Assembly: GCA_047967505.1 (NCBI GenBank)
Contig: CM106538.1
Source: Dipteris shenzhenensis
Lineage: Eukaryota > Polypodiophyta > Polypodiopsida > Gleicheniales
Direction: 5' to 3' (one strand)
Length of the DNA: 64,000 nucleotides
Numbering within the stretch: the stretch's first letter is position 1; each line of letters opens with the position of its first letter. Below the pieces are notes generated by a model that was not told the DNA's origin, ran no database searches, and worked only from the letters and a program-made list of their open reading frames with translations. Of this stretch, positions 24,836-35,700 are shown piece after piece. Both the position numbers and the translations under genes were made by a program.

Positions 24836-25293
24836 CATCATGCCTCTAGCAATTTCTGTTTAGAATTAGAATTAAGTTTTAAAAGGGTCTTTTTTGTTGT
24901 GGTAGGCTGGTTGAACTTGTTAACTACACCTATACTTTTAAGATAGGGTTGATGGGACTAAACCAAAGTCTGAACTTATATATTGCTCATTTCCTTCAAT
25001 ATATTGTTGTGCACATTTAGTTATCATGCCTCTTGCAATTTATGTTTAGAATTAGAATTAAGTTTTAAAAGGATATTTTTTTGGTAGTGGTAGGATAGGC
25101 AAGATATTTGTTTGTGTAGTTGAACTTGTTGAGGATTGTGTAAAGTACACCTATCTTTATGGATAAGATAGGGTTGATGGGACAAAACTAAACACTGACC
25201 CTAACTTTAGGGGTCAACTCATTTCCTTCAATGTAATTTAGTGCACATTTAGTTATCTTGTGTGTGCACTCCTCTCTCTCTCTCTCTCTCTCA
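24836..25293 (+). repeat. Duplicated LTR region with PBS
   Basis: Two diverged copies of a segment containing TTTAGAATTAGAATTAAGTTTTAAAA and TAGGGTTGATGGGAC lie head to tail (about 24836-25019 and 25023-25260). The second contains a full LTR-like sequence (25127-25293) beginning TGTTGAGGATTGTGTAA and ending in a CT run plus CA. TGGTATTAGAGCC, a primer-binding site, follows at 25297. It is the same LTR family as 13296-13457 and 4833-4989. Confidence 0.65.
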
Positions 25294-25309
25294 AAATGGT
25301 ATTAGAGCC

Positions 25310-26680
25310 TATGGTGCTCTAGAGAGAGAGAGAGACAGTTAAGTTCTCAAGAACACAAGGCCTCCCTTTCGCACCATATTTTTCAGATGTTCTAATCATC
25401 TAGTTCAGCTATTTTTCTCCATTTTGAGATAAGATTTCCAATCCGCTTTTTTTTGGGAGCTTCAATTATGATTTTTAGATGTTCTCGTTTGTGATTATTT
25501 GTGAAGCTTTTGGAGGGAGAGTGAGTGTGTGAGTCATAAGAGTATCTTTGACTCATCTGGGGGAGAGTTAGATTCAAGAAAGAATTTGGTTAGTGAGAAC
25601 TTAGGTTTCCCACTACATTAGCCACCACTATCTGTCTTTAGTACCACATAGGGACTTTTGCACACTAGTCTCTTATTGGCTCCAAACCTTATGTGGATTG
25701 GTTTGTATAGAGTGGCATCCCTGTAGAGAGACAAGGTAGCAGCTCATCGTCATAGATTTCCACTAGAGACAGGATAAGACAAAGGGGCTTATCCAAAATA
25801 TAGTCAAATAGGGCCACATGCTAACTTGTCATTAGTGACACATCACTAGAGACACATAGAAGCACATTGCTAGATTAGCTACAACCCAAATAACCTTATT
25901 GTGCCACATTAGCTAAAACCCAAATAACCTTATCGTGCCACATCAACCGCAATCCACATCGCAATACAATGCTACATTAACACCACATCACCAAGGTCCC
26001 ATCATTATTGCCACATGGGTAGTTCAACTTAGTTACACCTCAATCTGGCATGTGGCACTTTGCCACCTCAATACTAACCTTTTTTGTGTGAAATTCACCT
26101 CAATACTAACATTGTGCTCATCATTGTGCTCATGATTGTGCACACATTGTACCCATATATATACTTCATCGCCACATCAATTGTGCTAGCACACACTTGC
26201 AAGTGCACATAATTGCTACATCATTTTCATTGCACATTTTATCTTCTTTAATGGATGGTTAGGCCAACTTGAGCAATCTTGAGAACTAATCCACGAAAAA
26301 CAAATCTTATAGGTCAATTTGGACACGTATTGTTTGATACCATATGGTTTTTAAGACACATGAGATGCTTGAGTCGACATGTCATTGAAATCGAATACTT
26401 TGCCAATGGAAAAGTTACCCCATAGTTCCCAATGTAAGAAGTTTCGAAAGTATAAGCCACATGTGCGGAGGAAGCTCGATCAAGAGACTTCAGAAAAAGA
26501 AAGTCTCCAAGAGCCTCAAAAATTAGTTAATGGTACTATGCCACCCAGTACCCATAGCACATGTCAGGCTAGTTCAACAACATCAGAGGCTGATCTTCGC
26601 AAAGTCTCGGAGTACTTTAAGAACTACACAAGTGGTAATGTCCCCATAGCAATGCCAAGACTCTAAGAAACCGATAGCAT
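25310..26680. other. Non-coding or unassigned stretch
   Basis: A short tandem duplication (CACATTAGCTACAACCCAAATAACCTTAT-like, about 25880-25940) and repeated CCACATCA words are visible. An open frame at 26379-26666 (+) is Lys/Gln/Ser-rich and could be retroelement linker or flanking sequence of the outer transposon; I cannot tell. Confidence 0.35.
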
Positions 26681-26689
26681 TGAAGAGAC

Positions 26690-27540
26690 TCCAATCTATG
26701 AGAGACGGTCAAAAACTTGAACAATAAACCTCGCCCTTGAAGGGGAGGAAGAAAAATTGGTTTTCATTGGAAAACATCTTACACAAGAAGATGAAACCAA
26801 GCTCAAAGCACTCCTAATGGAATATCGAGACTGCCTAGCATGGTCATACAAGGAAATGAGAGGAATTTCACCAGAAGTGGCAGTACACACGATACCTATA
26901 AGGGAGGTGCCCACCCTATGGTATGTGCACCTTATTGAACAAATCCAAAATATGGCACTATGGTTTATGACGAACTGAAAAAACTCTTAGATGCCGGATT
27001 CATCCATGAGATTGAGCACACTGATTGGGTTTCACCTATCGCCATCATGCCATTCGGCCTTTAATACCCTAGCCACATTCCAGAGAGTCATGTTCACAGC
27101 TTTCAAGTCATTTTTGAATAAGTTTCTACAGGTGTTCTTGCATGATTTGTGCATCCACTCGAACAAAAAAGACCACTTCAAATCGTTGTTTTGGGACACA
27201 TCGTTTCTCAACATGGGATTGCAATTGACATGGACAAAATCAAAATCATCATGGAATTGCCTCCTCCTACAAATTTCAAAGGTGTACAGGTCTTTATGGG
27301 ACATGTCGACTATTATAGAAGATTTATCTTGTGGTATGCCATGATAGCCAGATCACTTTACAAATTATTAGTGCAATTCTTATGGACAGAAGAGTGCGAC
27401 CAAGCCTTTGAGCTTTTAAAGTGGCGCCTAATCACAACACCCATCCTTATATCTCCCAATTGGGATACTAATTTTCATGTTCATATTGATGGCTCCAAGT
27501 ATGTAATTGGGAGTGTGCTTTGTCAACCTGTGAACATAAG
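26690..27540 (+). pseudogene. Ty3/gypsy RT-RNase H fragment
   Basis: The plus strand encodes LKALLMEYRDCLAWSYKEM (RT leader), DWVSPIAIMP, ATFQRVMFTAF...FLHDLCIHS (worn RT core, catalytic Asp pair replaced) and LGHIVSQHGIAIDMDK. It then runs through FMGHVDYYRRFI to FHVHIDGSKYVIGSVLCQP at the start of RNase H. Frameshifts and an internal deletion are present. It stops at about 27535 and runs straight into the outer transposase frame, so it is a truncated insertion or a recombination junction. Confidence 0.8.
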
Positions 27541-27544
27541 AAAG

Positions 27545-28495
27545 ACTACCCATTCTAAACGCATCGGCCATTCCAATGTTGAAGCACACTTTGCGAAGGT
27601 TCACTTGTTGAGAATGGAAGGAGAGACAAAGATACTTAGAGATACCTTGCATAACCTCCAAGAACAACTAACCCAAGAACAAAAAAAACTCACTGACTCA
27701 AAAATTGCAAAAGAGAGGTCACAAGAGACAATCACAAGATTAATAGATGAGAAGAACAAACTATTGAAAAAGGCTTGGTGTATCCAACAAGAGCTTGCTA
27801 CGTTGACTAGGAGATTAGAAAGGATAAAAAGAACCCCTCTAGGTTACAAGCATAGGATCAAGCCCGTGCAACCAATGGAGAGCTTGGCATATGGTAGTGG
27901 AGCAAGGAAGCGCAGGGTGAAAGCTACAAGGTATGCATATTTGGACTATTTTGTAATTATGAAGCATTACTTACAAATGAGTCATTTATTTTTCTAATGT
28001 TATCATCATTTTTGCAGAAATTTTATGGAGGAGGTTATTGGAAGAAATTCCTCGGACAAACTTTGTGTTGTAAAGAGTGTAGTTAAGAAGAAAGAATTTG
28101 TTTCTATTCTTAAGGACCCTCGTCGACATGCATTGCGACATGCAATATTACAAGAGGTTGCAACTGATTTAGAGAATCTTGTAGATCCATCGGAAGTTGT
28201 CCATGCATGTGATGCTGCTAGCATTAGTCAGCAAGGGTACTTAGCTATCTATAATGTCTTTGTAAATGCACTTTGAGGTCAAGGCATTAAGAATCCTCTA
28301 TTGCCGAGACTAGTATACATTAGAAATGCAAGGAAAGAAACAAATTCTGTTGTTCAAGATTTGTTGGGTGGATTTATACACGTCTTAGAAAGCATGACGT
28401 TGGAAGGCACAAACAAGACAAATGTGCAACATAGCAAAAAGAAAGGAGGACCAACTACCAAAGGGGCAAAGCAAGGACAAAGAACCTTTGAGTAC
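27545..28495 (+). pseudogene. Outer transposase, 5' part
   Basis: The first segment (to about 27930) is a coiled-coil region ending AYGSGARKRRVKATR, matching the end of exon 1 of the inner transposase (AGTGGCKRRIQEAR). After a short intron (acceptor at about 28015) the next segment contains SISQQGYLAIYNVF, the counterpart of VSRKGYSSIFHAI in the inner copy. A TGA at 28274-28276 interrupts the frame. The coding sequence is cut at 28495 by the gypsy LTR and resumes at 37489. The true N terminus is missing. Confidence 0.75.
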
Positions 28496-29486
28496 TGTTA
28501 TGGATAAAATTGTCTAAGGAAAAAAGGCATTAATATGTGTGTGTGTTTGTATATGTGGCAATAGTATAATAAAATATGGTGTGCATAGGGCCCAGGGTTG
28601 AGGTGGCAGGGCATGACCATGTGCCACCCTTCCATGTAAGAGGACCCATAAGGTGTGTTGTACATAATCCATGATAGTAATATTATAAAATGCAAGGTGG
28701 CATGGCTCCTCCATGTGCCACCCCTCCACCTAGGCTGCATTTAGTGAGATATGGCTCAAAGTCCATGGGAGAAGCAATATAAAATAGGTGGAGATGGATA
28801 TTATATTGAGTTATACCCTCCATATGAGATAAGCCCATGTGGGGGAGGTATAGAAGGACCAAGAGAGCTAGTTAAATAATGGGGAAAGTAGGATGAGGTG
28901 GCAAGATTCCTTGTGCCAACCCTCCACTTGTCCTCCTAGAGGTTTGAACATATTATAAAATTGGAAAGAGACCAAGGGAGTATCATAGACTTGAGATATG
29001 GGGCTTGATTTATGTGGAAAATTGAGGCAAAGGGTTGTCGCACACAATTGAGAGTGCGTACCCACCTAGCCCACATGGGAGACTTTTCCACACACACCAT
29101 GCATGTGGGAGGATACATTAATGTGGAGAGACCCCCTCTTTTGGCTATAAAAGGAAGGGGCTATTCCTTGATGAGACACGCTCATTCTTGTAAAGCCACC
29201 TAGCTAGTATTTTGATATTTCCCTCTCATCCCTTCTTTCAAATAAAGTATGATTCTCTTCCCTTGATGTCTACATCTCAACATTCCTCCTCCTATCATGT
29301 ACATGCTTCTCTTCCCTCTCTCCCTTTCCCCTTGTGTCATAGTCTCCCTTTTCCTTCCCTCCACTTCTAATTCCTTTTTCACCCCTATGACATCCCTTCG
29401 CCCTCTCGATCTCCTTTTCTCTATGGCCTTTGAGCGTCGCCATACTTAGCCTCTAGCCTCTGGTCTCGATAACTTTTCTGGCTAAA
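28496..29486 (+). repeat. 5' LTR of the gypsy element
   Basis: It begins TGTTATGGATAAAATTG. A TATAAAA box at 29146 and AATAAA at 29241 mark a likely promoter and polyadenylation signal. The end is set at GGCTAAA by the AGTAC target duplication, so the 3' end lacks the usual CA. About 7 bp downstream, TGGTGTGGCTGCTGGGATCC (29493) is the likely primer-binding site, resembling the TGGCGCCGTTGCCGGGG type of Tat/Athila elements. Confidence 0.9.
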
Positions 29487-29624
29487 AGTTTTTGGTGTGG
29501 CTGCTGGGATCCGAATCTCCACGGCTGGTGGCGAATCTTCTATTTGTACGGGTTACATCAACAAAACTATACCATCTGTGCTCTTTCTAAGCTACTGCGC
29601 GGCGTGCATTCGATTCGTGCGCTC

Positions 29625-29812
29625 CAGTTCTCTGGACTGCTGCGACTTCTGGTTACAGACAGTTTTCTGCGCTCACCTGCGTGACAGTTCTCTGGACTGC
29701 TGCGACTTCTGGTTGCGGACAGTTTTCTGCGCTCACCTGCGCGATAGTTCTCTGGACTGCTGCGACTTCTGGTTGCGGACAGTTTTCTGCGCGACAGTTC
29801 TCTGGACTGCTC
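29625..29812 (+). repeat. Triplicated 63-bp leader repeat
   Basis: The unit GACAGTTCTCTGGACTGCTG...GGACAGTTTTCTGCGC occurs three times in tandem with few changes, and a fourth partial copy follows. It lies in the gypsy 5' leader between the PBS and the first ORF. Confidence 0.9.
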
Positions 29813-30222
29813 TGGTCGCCGGACTGTTTTCTGAGCCCCCTGCAAAAGAGTAACAGCAGATCCCGCGCCCCCCCCGATCTCTTCCTCTTCTTCTTCTTCT
29901 CTTTCTCTTTCTCTTCTCCTTCTCCTCTCCTCTCCTCTCTTTTTATTAAAGAGTAGGATTGGAACCCAAGACCTCCCCCTTCACAAAAGAAAGTCTTATC
30001 ATTGGGCCAACAAGTTGAAAGTGGTAAAAATGTACTGATTTTTGTTCATATATTGAAATCGCGGGAGCTGTAACTCTCTAACTGTAAGGAGTTTGCTCTT
30101 GCTGCAAAAAGCAAAAATATTTCATTTTATGTGCTCTATCCACATCTCTTGCTAGATCGCCAATTCAGAACTTCTCCAAGCTCACTTCACGGACACACGC
30201 CTCACGAGAAGGGTGGACATTT

Positions 30223-30857
30223 ATGTCACTTCTCGACGCGTTTAAGGAATTGGTGCCTGTTCTTTCGCACCTTACAGCTACCAATACACGAGATGTCTTC
30301 CTTGATCTTCATGTCGACCTTCAACGACTGATTGTCCAGTGCATTATTGATGGTGATGACGGGTGGAATGACACACCGTGGATGATTCATGGTGAAGAAG
30401 TACCGATACGCTGGGAGGATTTTGACTTTACTTCTGCTCATTGTGCGGTGATCGAACTACTTGCTGCTTCAGAGGTAATTAAAACGGTATCTTTCATCGA
30501 AGGGTGGGATGCTCCCCAAGCTTGGGGGGAGATTTGGCGCATCTGCTTGTTGATTCCTATGGAAAAGCTCGTCCTGAATGGTTTATTCACAATCTCATTA
30601 CAAAGGTTTCTAGGCCTTGGCTATGGTTGGTAATGTTTCGACCAAGGAATCCATTTGTACCTAATCAGCCTTTTGTGCCTCATTTCGAGCTTCAAATTGT
30701 AATTCTTTTTGGGCTTAAGATAAACTATCAACAAAGAATTGCAAGTTTATTTGGTGTTGAACGTTTAGCTCAAGTGTTGAATTCTCCCCACCCTCTCCTC
30801 CTACCTATCTTGGACTACCGAGAAACTTGGGATGTCCGCATTCTAGTCTTGGTGTGA
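30223..30857 (+). CDS. Gypsy 5' ORF of unknown function
   Basis: An open frame from 30223 encodes an acidic, Trp-rich segment (WNDTPWMIHGEEVPIRWEDF). It shifts at about 30520-30630 into a second frame with RPWLWLVMFRPRNPFVPNQ. The two together would form one protein of about 200 residues with a frameshift. It lies between the PBS and the RNase H ORF. No domain is recognised; it may be the N-terminal part of the upstream ORF found in some Tat/Ogre elements. Confidence 0.4.
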
Positions 30858-31321
30858 TGACATCTTGGATTCTTCAATTTGATGGAGCTTACAAACCTTC
30901 GACCAAGGCGGCTGGCGTGGGTGTGAAGCTCACTTCACCGGGTGGTGAGGAGTATTGTTACAGCAAGTCTTCACCCGCAAGTACTTGCAATCAAGCTGAG
31001 TACTCGGTGCTCATTTTTGGGCTACAAAAGGCACAAGAACATCATGCCAAGCAATTGGAGGTGCAAGGAGATTCTCAACTAGTGTGTGAACAAGTTAGTG
31101 GAAGGTGGAAGGTGCGGAGCAAAGGCTTGGTTCCACGACATCAACAAGCCTTGGAACTTTGCAACCAATTTGAAGAGGTAAAAATTCAGCATATCCCTCG
31201 AGCTCGAAATCTTGTTGCTGATTTCTTGGCACGTGAAGCTTGTATTTCAATCACGCATGATGCGAGTGGAAGCGCCACCCCAACAAAGCCGCAAGCCACG
31301 AAGGAGGGTGATCGTTTGTAA
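30857..31321 (+). CDS. Archaeal-type RNase H, upstream of gag
   Basis: The frame encodes a complete type I RNase H of the archaeal/plant kind. Counting from the upstream TTG at 30827, the metal-binding residues are Asp19 (LQFDGAYKPS), Glu58 (NQAEYSVL), Asp82 (VQGDSQLV) and Asp132 (RNLVADFLA). The ATG at 30857 is the first in-frame Met. It would degrade the RNA strand of the RNA-DNA hybrid. All four acidic residues are intact, unlike the RNase H inside pol of the same element. A CCHC knuckle follows in the next frame. Confidence 0.85.
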   Translation: MTSWILQFDGAYKPSTKAAGVGVKLTSPGGEEYCYSKSSPASTCNQAEYSVLIFGLQKAQEHHAKQLEVQGDSQLVCEQVSGRWKVRSKGLVPRHQQALELCNQFEEVKIQHIPRARNLVADFLAREACISITHDASGSATPTKPQATKEGDRL

Positions 31322-31457
31322 GGAATGCAAAGGTTGTGGTCATCATGAAACTAAGTGTTGGGCGTACTTAATACGAGTTCACCGACTTCGGAAGATCATC
31401 AGGAGGGTTCTCAAGGACATTGCTCAAAAGAAGGATGCCAGACCACACACCCCTTGA
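31317..31457 (+). CDS. CCHC zinc-knuckle tail in +1 frame
   Basis: Starting within the last codons of the RNase H ORF but in the +1 frame, the sequence encodes CKECKGCGHHETKC (31317-31358). This is a perfect CX2CX4HX4C nucleic-acid-binding knuckle, followed by a basic helix (RLRKIIRRVLKD) and a stop at about 31457. It may be reached by frameshifting or be part of a spliced product. The gag knuckle of this element has lost its second Cys, so this one is notable. Confidence 0.55.
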   Translation, partial: CKECKGCGHHETKCWAYLIRVHRLRKIIRRVLKDIAQKKDARPHTP

Positions 31458-31814
31458 AGAAATAGCATGGCGACTACAAGAACTGGAAGAAGCTGAAGGT
31501 GATGTGCAAGCTCTCCAACTGTTGACATTTGTCATGGCATTCTTGTTTGCCTTGATGAACAACCTCATGCAACGCCGCGCCTCTAACCCTCGCGTGTAAT
31601 GATCAATGTGATATCATGAGAGTTGGTCCTTTTAAGATTGTCTATGTGCTATTCTATGCTGAAGATTCTTCTCGTGTAATATTTCACACTACACCAGTCA
31701 CACCCTACCCTGCCTATGTGTGCTTTTTGGATGTATCTTCACCCGATTTTCAGTTCAAGCTTCCTCTTACTATTGTTCATCCATAGATAAGCCCCTCTTT
31801 TCCATCTTCCAAGC

Positions 31815-32765
31815 ATGGCTGACATTCCCGTGTTTTGTGGACGGGTAGAAGAAAATCCAAATGAGTATCTTGTGGCTTTCAAGCGCCGTTGTGTTTCTCT
31901 CAACTTTCTTACTGAAGACAGATGGCTATTGGTTCTTCCCACATTTCTAGAAGGTTTGGCTCAAGTGTGGTATGAGAAGCAAGCCGAAGATGTTCGCCAA
32001 AGCTGGCCAAGGTTGACAGCAGCAATGATTGAGTATTTCGGCAAAGAAGAGGAGACGGAGAATGTGTACCTGCAGGTGGCAAATTTGAAGCAGTCAGAAG
32101 GTGAGATGGCGCGTCGATATGTGGATCGAGCGGCCGTGCTCCTAGACCGTTTGATTGCCACACAGGAGGACAATGCCGGGTTTCGAGCTGGAATGACTCA
32201 GCATGTGCTGGGCTACCTTGTAGCAGGAGCGAGTGATGAATTCCGCCTCAAGCTTAAATGGGAGAATCCAGAAACTATGGTGCTAGCACATGAGATTGCT
32301 CAAAAGTTTGATAAAGTTCAGTCTGACCCCACTTCAAAGAAGATGATTGTCCCTCCGCATCCCCCTCAATTCCTGCAACAACAACCTGGGGGGTCTAACT
32401 CAGGGGCATACCCCCACCCCTCATCAGGGATGTATCCACCGCCTCCACCTCAAATGTATGGTCCTCCCTTAGATGCTTACCCTCAACAAGGTGGATATCC
32501 TCATCCTCTGCCTCAAAGATTTCCCCAGCCTCGCCCATGAGCTCCCCTCCTCTCTACTCCCGTGGCCCCTCCAACTAAAGAGGCCCCCCCTGCAACAGAA
32601 CCTGGAGTCAATGACTTAGCCAAGGTCCTGAATGATCTTTGGCTTGAGATGGTGGGCATCAGAAATCAAGCCAACCGCCCTCCAAGAGATCGTGCTAATG
32701 TTGTATGCTACGAGTACCACCAGAAGGGTCATTATCGCACAGAATGCCCAATATTCCGAGGGTGA
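31815..32765 (+). CDS. Gypsy gag (capsid plus degraded zinc knuckle)
   Basis: The first part (to the TGA at 32538-32540) is a retrotransposon gag capsid domain (EENPNEYLVAFKRRCVSL, GLAQVWYEKQ) with a Pro/Tyr-rich tail. The frame reopens after the stop, and CYEYHQKGHYRTEC at about 32707-32748 is a CCHC knuckle whose second Cys is Tyr. Gag would form the virus-like particle. The stop inside and the altered knuckle suggest a weakened or dead gag. The pol frame overlaps the end in the -1 phase. Confidence 0.85.
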
Positions 32766-35700
32766 ATCTTCTAAGTGAGTCGGGCACTGAGGATTCTGAT
32801 GTGGAGATCCTTGATCTCAAGAAAAGAACTCGTGCTACCTCGGACCCCTCTCCAAACCGTGGACCGAGCTACCCCAGGAAGAAGGTGTCCTTCTCAAAGC
32901 CCTCAGATGCTGAGATGGCAGACCCACCAACAGAGAAGACTAAAAGATCTCGCAGGAGTAAGTGGTCACCCTCGGATTTTCCCATCGGCTCAGGGCAAGA
33001 GGACTATTCGGTCGTTCAAGACCTTGCTCATCGGTCTTTGAGCATCACACTCCCTCAACTAATAGCATTAACCCCTAAGGTTAGACGTGAGCTGCAGCAA
33101 GGTCTCTCAACAAGGAAGAGCAACAAAAAGGGAAAGGTACGAGAGGTATCTTCTATCTCTGAAGAAATTGATCGGCACCCACACACAATAGATGTCATCA
33201 TAGATAATTGCCGTGTCAAAAATGTGTGTGTTAATGGGGGAGCTGCATGTAATATCATGGTGCCCCGAATCATGAAGAAATTGAATTTGAAATGTACAAG
33301 GCGTTCCTCCACTCGAATCAAGGTAGCAGATGGTCGACGACTCGCCACCATGGGAGTCATTGAGGATTTGCCCATCACTGTCAATGGGTTGACCACCACT
33401 GTCAATTTCTATGTAGTGGACATTGAAGATACAGGCAGAAGTTACCCAGCCATACTCGGGAGACCATGGTTGAGAAAAAGTGATGCAGTCAGCTATTGGA
33501 AGACAGGACACATGTCTTTTGGTGCTTCCAAGGAGAAGATCCCGGTGCAACCTGGTGCCATGGAACCGGAAGAAGAAGAGGAGCATGACAGTGATACTAT
33601 CTCATCTTCTGTGTCTGAGTCCATGGAAGAATCAGACGGGAGGGACGAATTCTCAAAGGAGGAAGTTTACATGATGGGGGTGTCTCCGACCCTGCCACCT
33701 GTAGAAAAGATAACAGCTAGTCCTCAACAGCTCGAATCAATGCTTTCTCCAGACCTCACTCCAAGTGAGAAAGATGAGTTTCTTGAAATGTTCAAAGATT
33801 TCCCTGACCTCTTTGCAACTAGCTACCACCACCTTCGCCATGTGACTGCCATAGAGCACAAGATAGAGCTAAAGCCTGATGCAAAGCCTGTGGCTCAGAA
33901 GTATCAGAGATTAGGGCCCCTGCAGACCGACGCTTTGCGCTCAGAGTTGCAGAAGCTTGTAGAGGCTGGGTTTATTGTTCCGGTTCACAATACTGAATGG
34001 GTTTCACCAGTGGTAGTCATCCCAAAGGAAAACAACAAGTGGCGGGTCTGCATCGACTATAAGAAGCTCAATGCTGCCACCAAGAGGGATCATCATCCTC
34101 TACCCTTTCAAGACCTCATTCTTGAGAAGGTAAGTGGTCATGAGATGTATACTTTCTGTGATTGTTACTCTGGGTTTTATCAAATCAGAATTGCCGAGGA
34201 AGATGTGCTTAAAACCACATTTGCCACACCCTGGGGGACATTGGCATTCAAAGTAATGCCATTTGGCCTCACCAATGCTCCTGCCACCTTTCAAAGATTT
34301 ATGCAGATGGTGTTTGCTCCTTATTTGGGGGATTTCTTGGAGGTGTTTTTAGATGATTTCTGTATATTCTCATCACGTAAGGAGCACATCATGAAGGTTA
34401 GATTGACCTTCCAAAGGGTCAATGATGCAAATGGCAGTCTCAACCCTGAGAAATGCACCATTGGAGCCACTCAAGGGAGGTTATTGGGACATGTTGTCTC
34501 ATCCGAGGGCATCAAGCCTAACCCCGAGAAGGTAGAAGCCATCCTCAAACTCTCCCCACCTACAACCAAACGTCAGGTACGCTCATTTGTCAATCTAGCA
34601 GGATACTATCGCCGCTTCATTGATCAGTATGCTGCTTTGACATGGCCCATGACTATGCTATTGAAAGATGGGGTTGATTTTTCTTGGGATGAGGATTGTG
34701 ATCATGGTTTTGCACAAATCAAGAATGCTTTGGCTTCAGAACCCATTCTACGTAATCCAGACTGGTCAAAGACCTTCTATATCAATCCTGGGTTTGGTGA
34801 GCACACTCTGGCAAGTATTCTTCTCCAGCAAGGGGAGGATCGGTTCATGTATCCCGTTCGATTTGCTTCTCGACAATTGCTCGACACTGAGCGACGCTAT
34901 TCAGAGGCCGACAAGCATGCCTTGTCTTTGGTGTTTTGCATTGAGAAATTTAAGCATTATGTGGCTAGAAAGTCCTTCTTTATACTCACTAGCACTGGTC
35001 TTGCAAAGCAGGTTCTTCAATCACCAAATCCCATGGGCCGGTTGGCCAAATGGTTGGCAGTTCTACAAGAATATGATTTTTCTTTCAAAATTGTAAGAGG
35101 GGGTTGTTCCAACTTGAAGAATGCTTTGATTGATTTAGAGGAGTGCCTTGATGTAACCTTTGTAGCAGCCATAGAAGTTGGGGATCCTTGGTATGGTGGT
35201 ATCTACAAGTTTTTGACCGCTTTCTCCTTTCCTTCAGAAAGTACTAGCTATGAGAGAAAGAAGATCCGCAGAGATAGTAGGCGCTACACCCTCCTTGATG
35301 GGGTGTTGTACCGTCAAGGCATGGATGGGGTACTCAGATGGGCCATTGATGCAGATGAAGTGCCTAAGGTATTGAAGCATTATCATGATGGATTTTGTGG
35401 AGGCCACTATGCCAGTGACTATACAGCTAAGAAGATTTTACATGCTGGATACTATTGGCCGACCTTGTTCAAGGATGTCACTTTGTATTGCAAAACCTGT
35501 GAACCATGTCAATTCTTCGGTAGGAAGGATTTGCGTCCCGGGCAACATCACCCAGTGATGTCCATCCATCCGTTTCAGAAATGGGGAATAGATTTTGTCG
35601 GGCCCTTGCCCATGACTGCCCGCAAAAAGAAGTATCTTTTGGTAGCGACTCAGTATGTCACTAAGTGGGCTGAAGCTATCACCCTCTCTGCTGCAAATGG

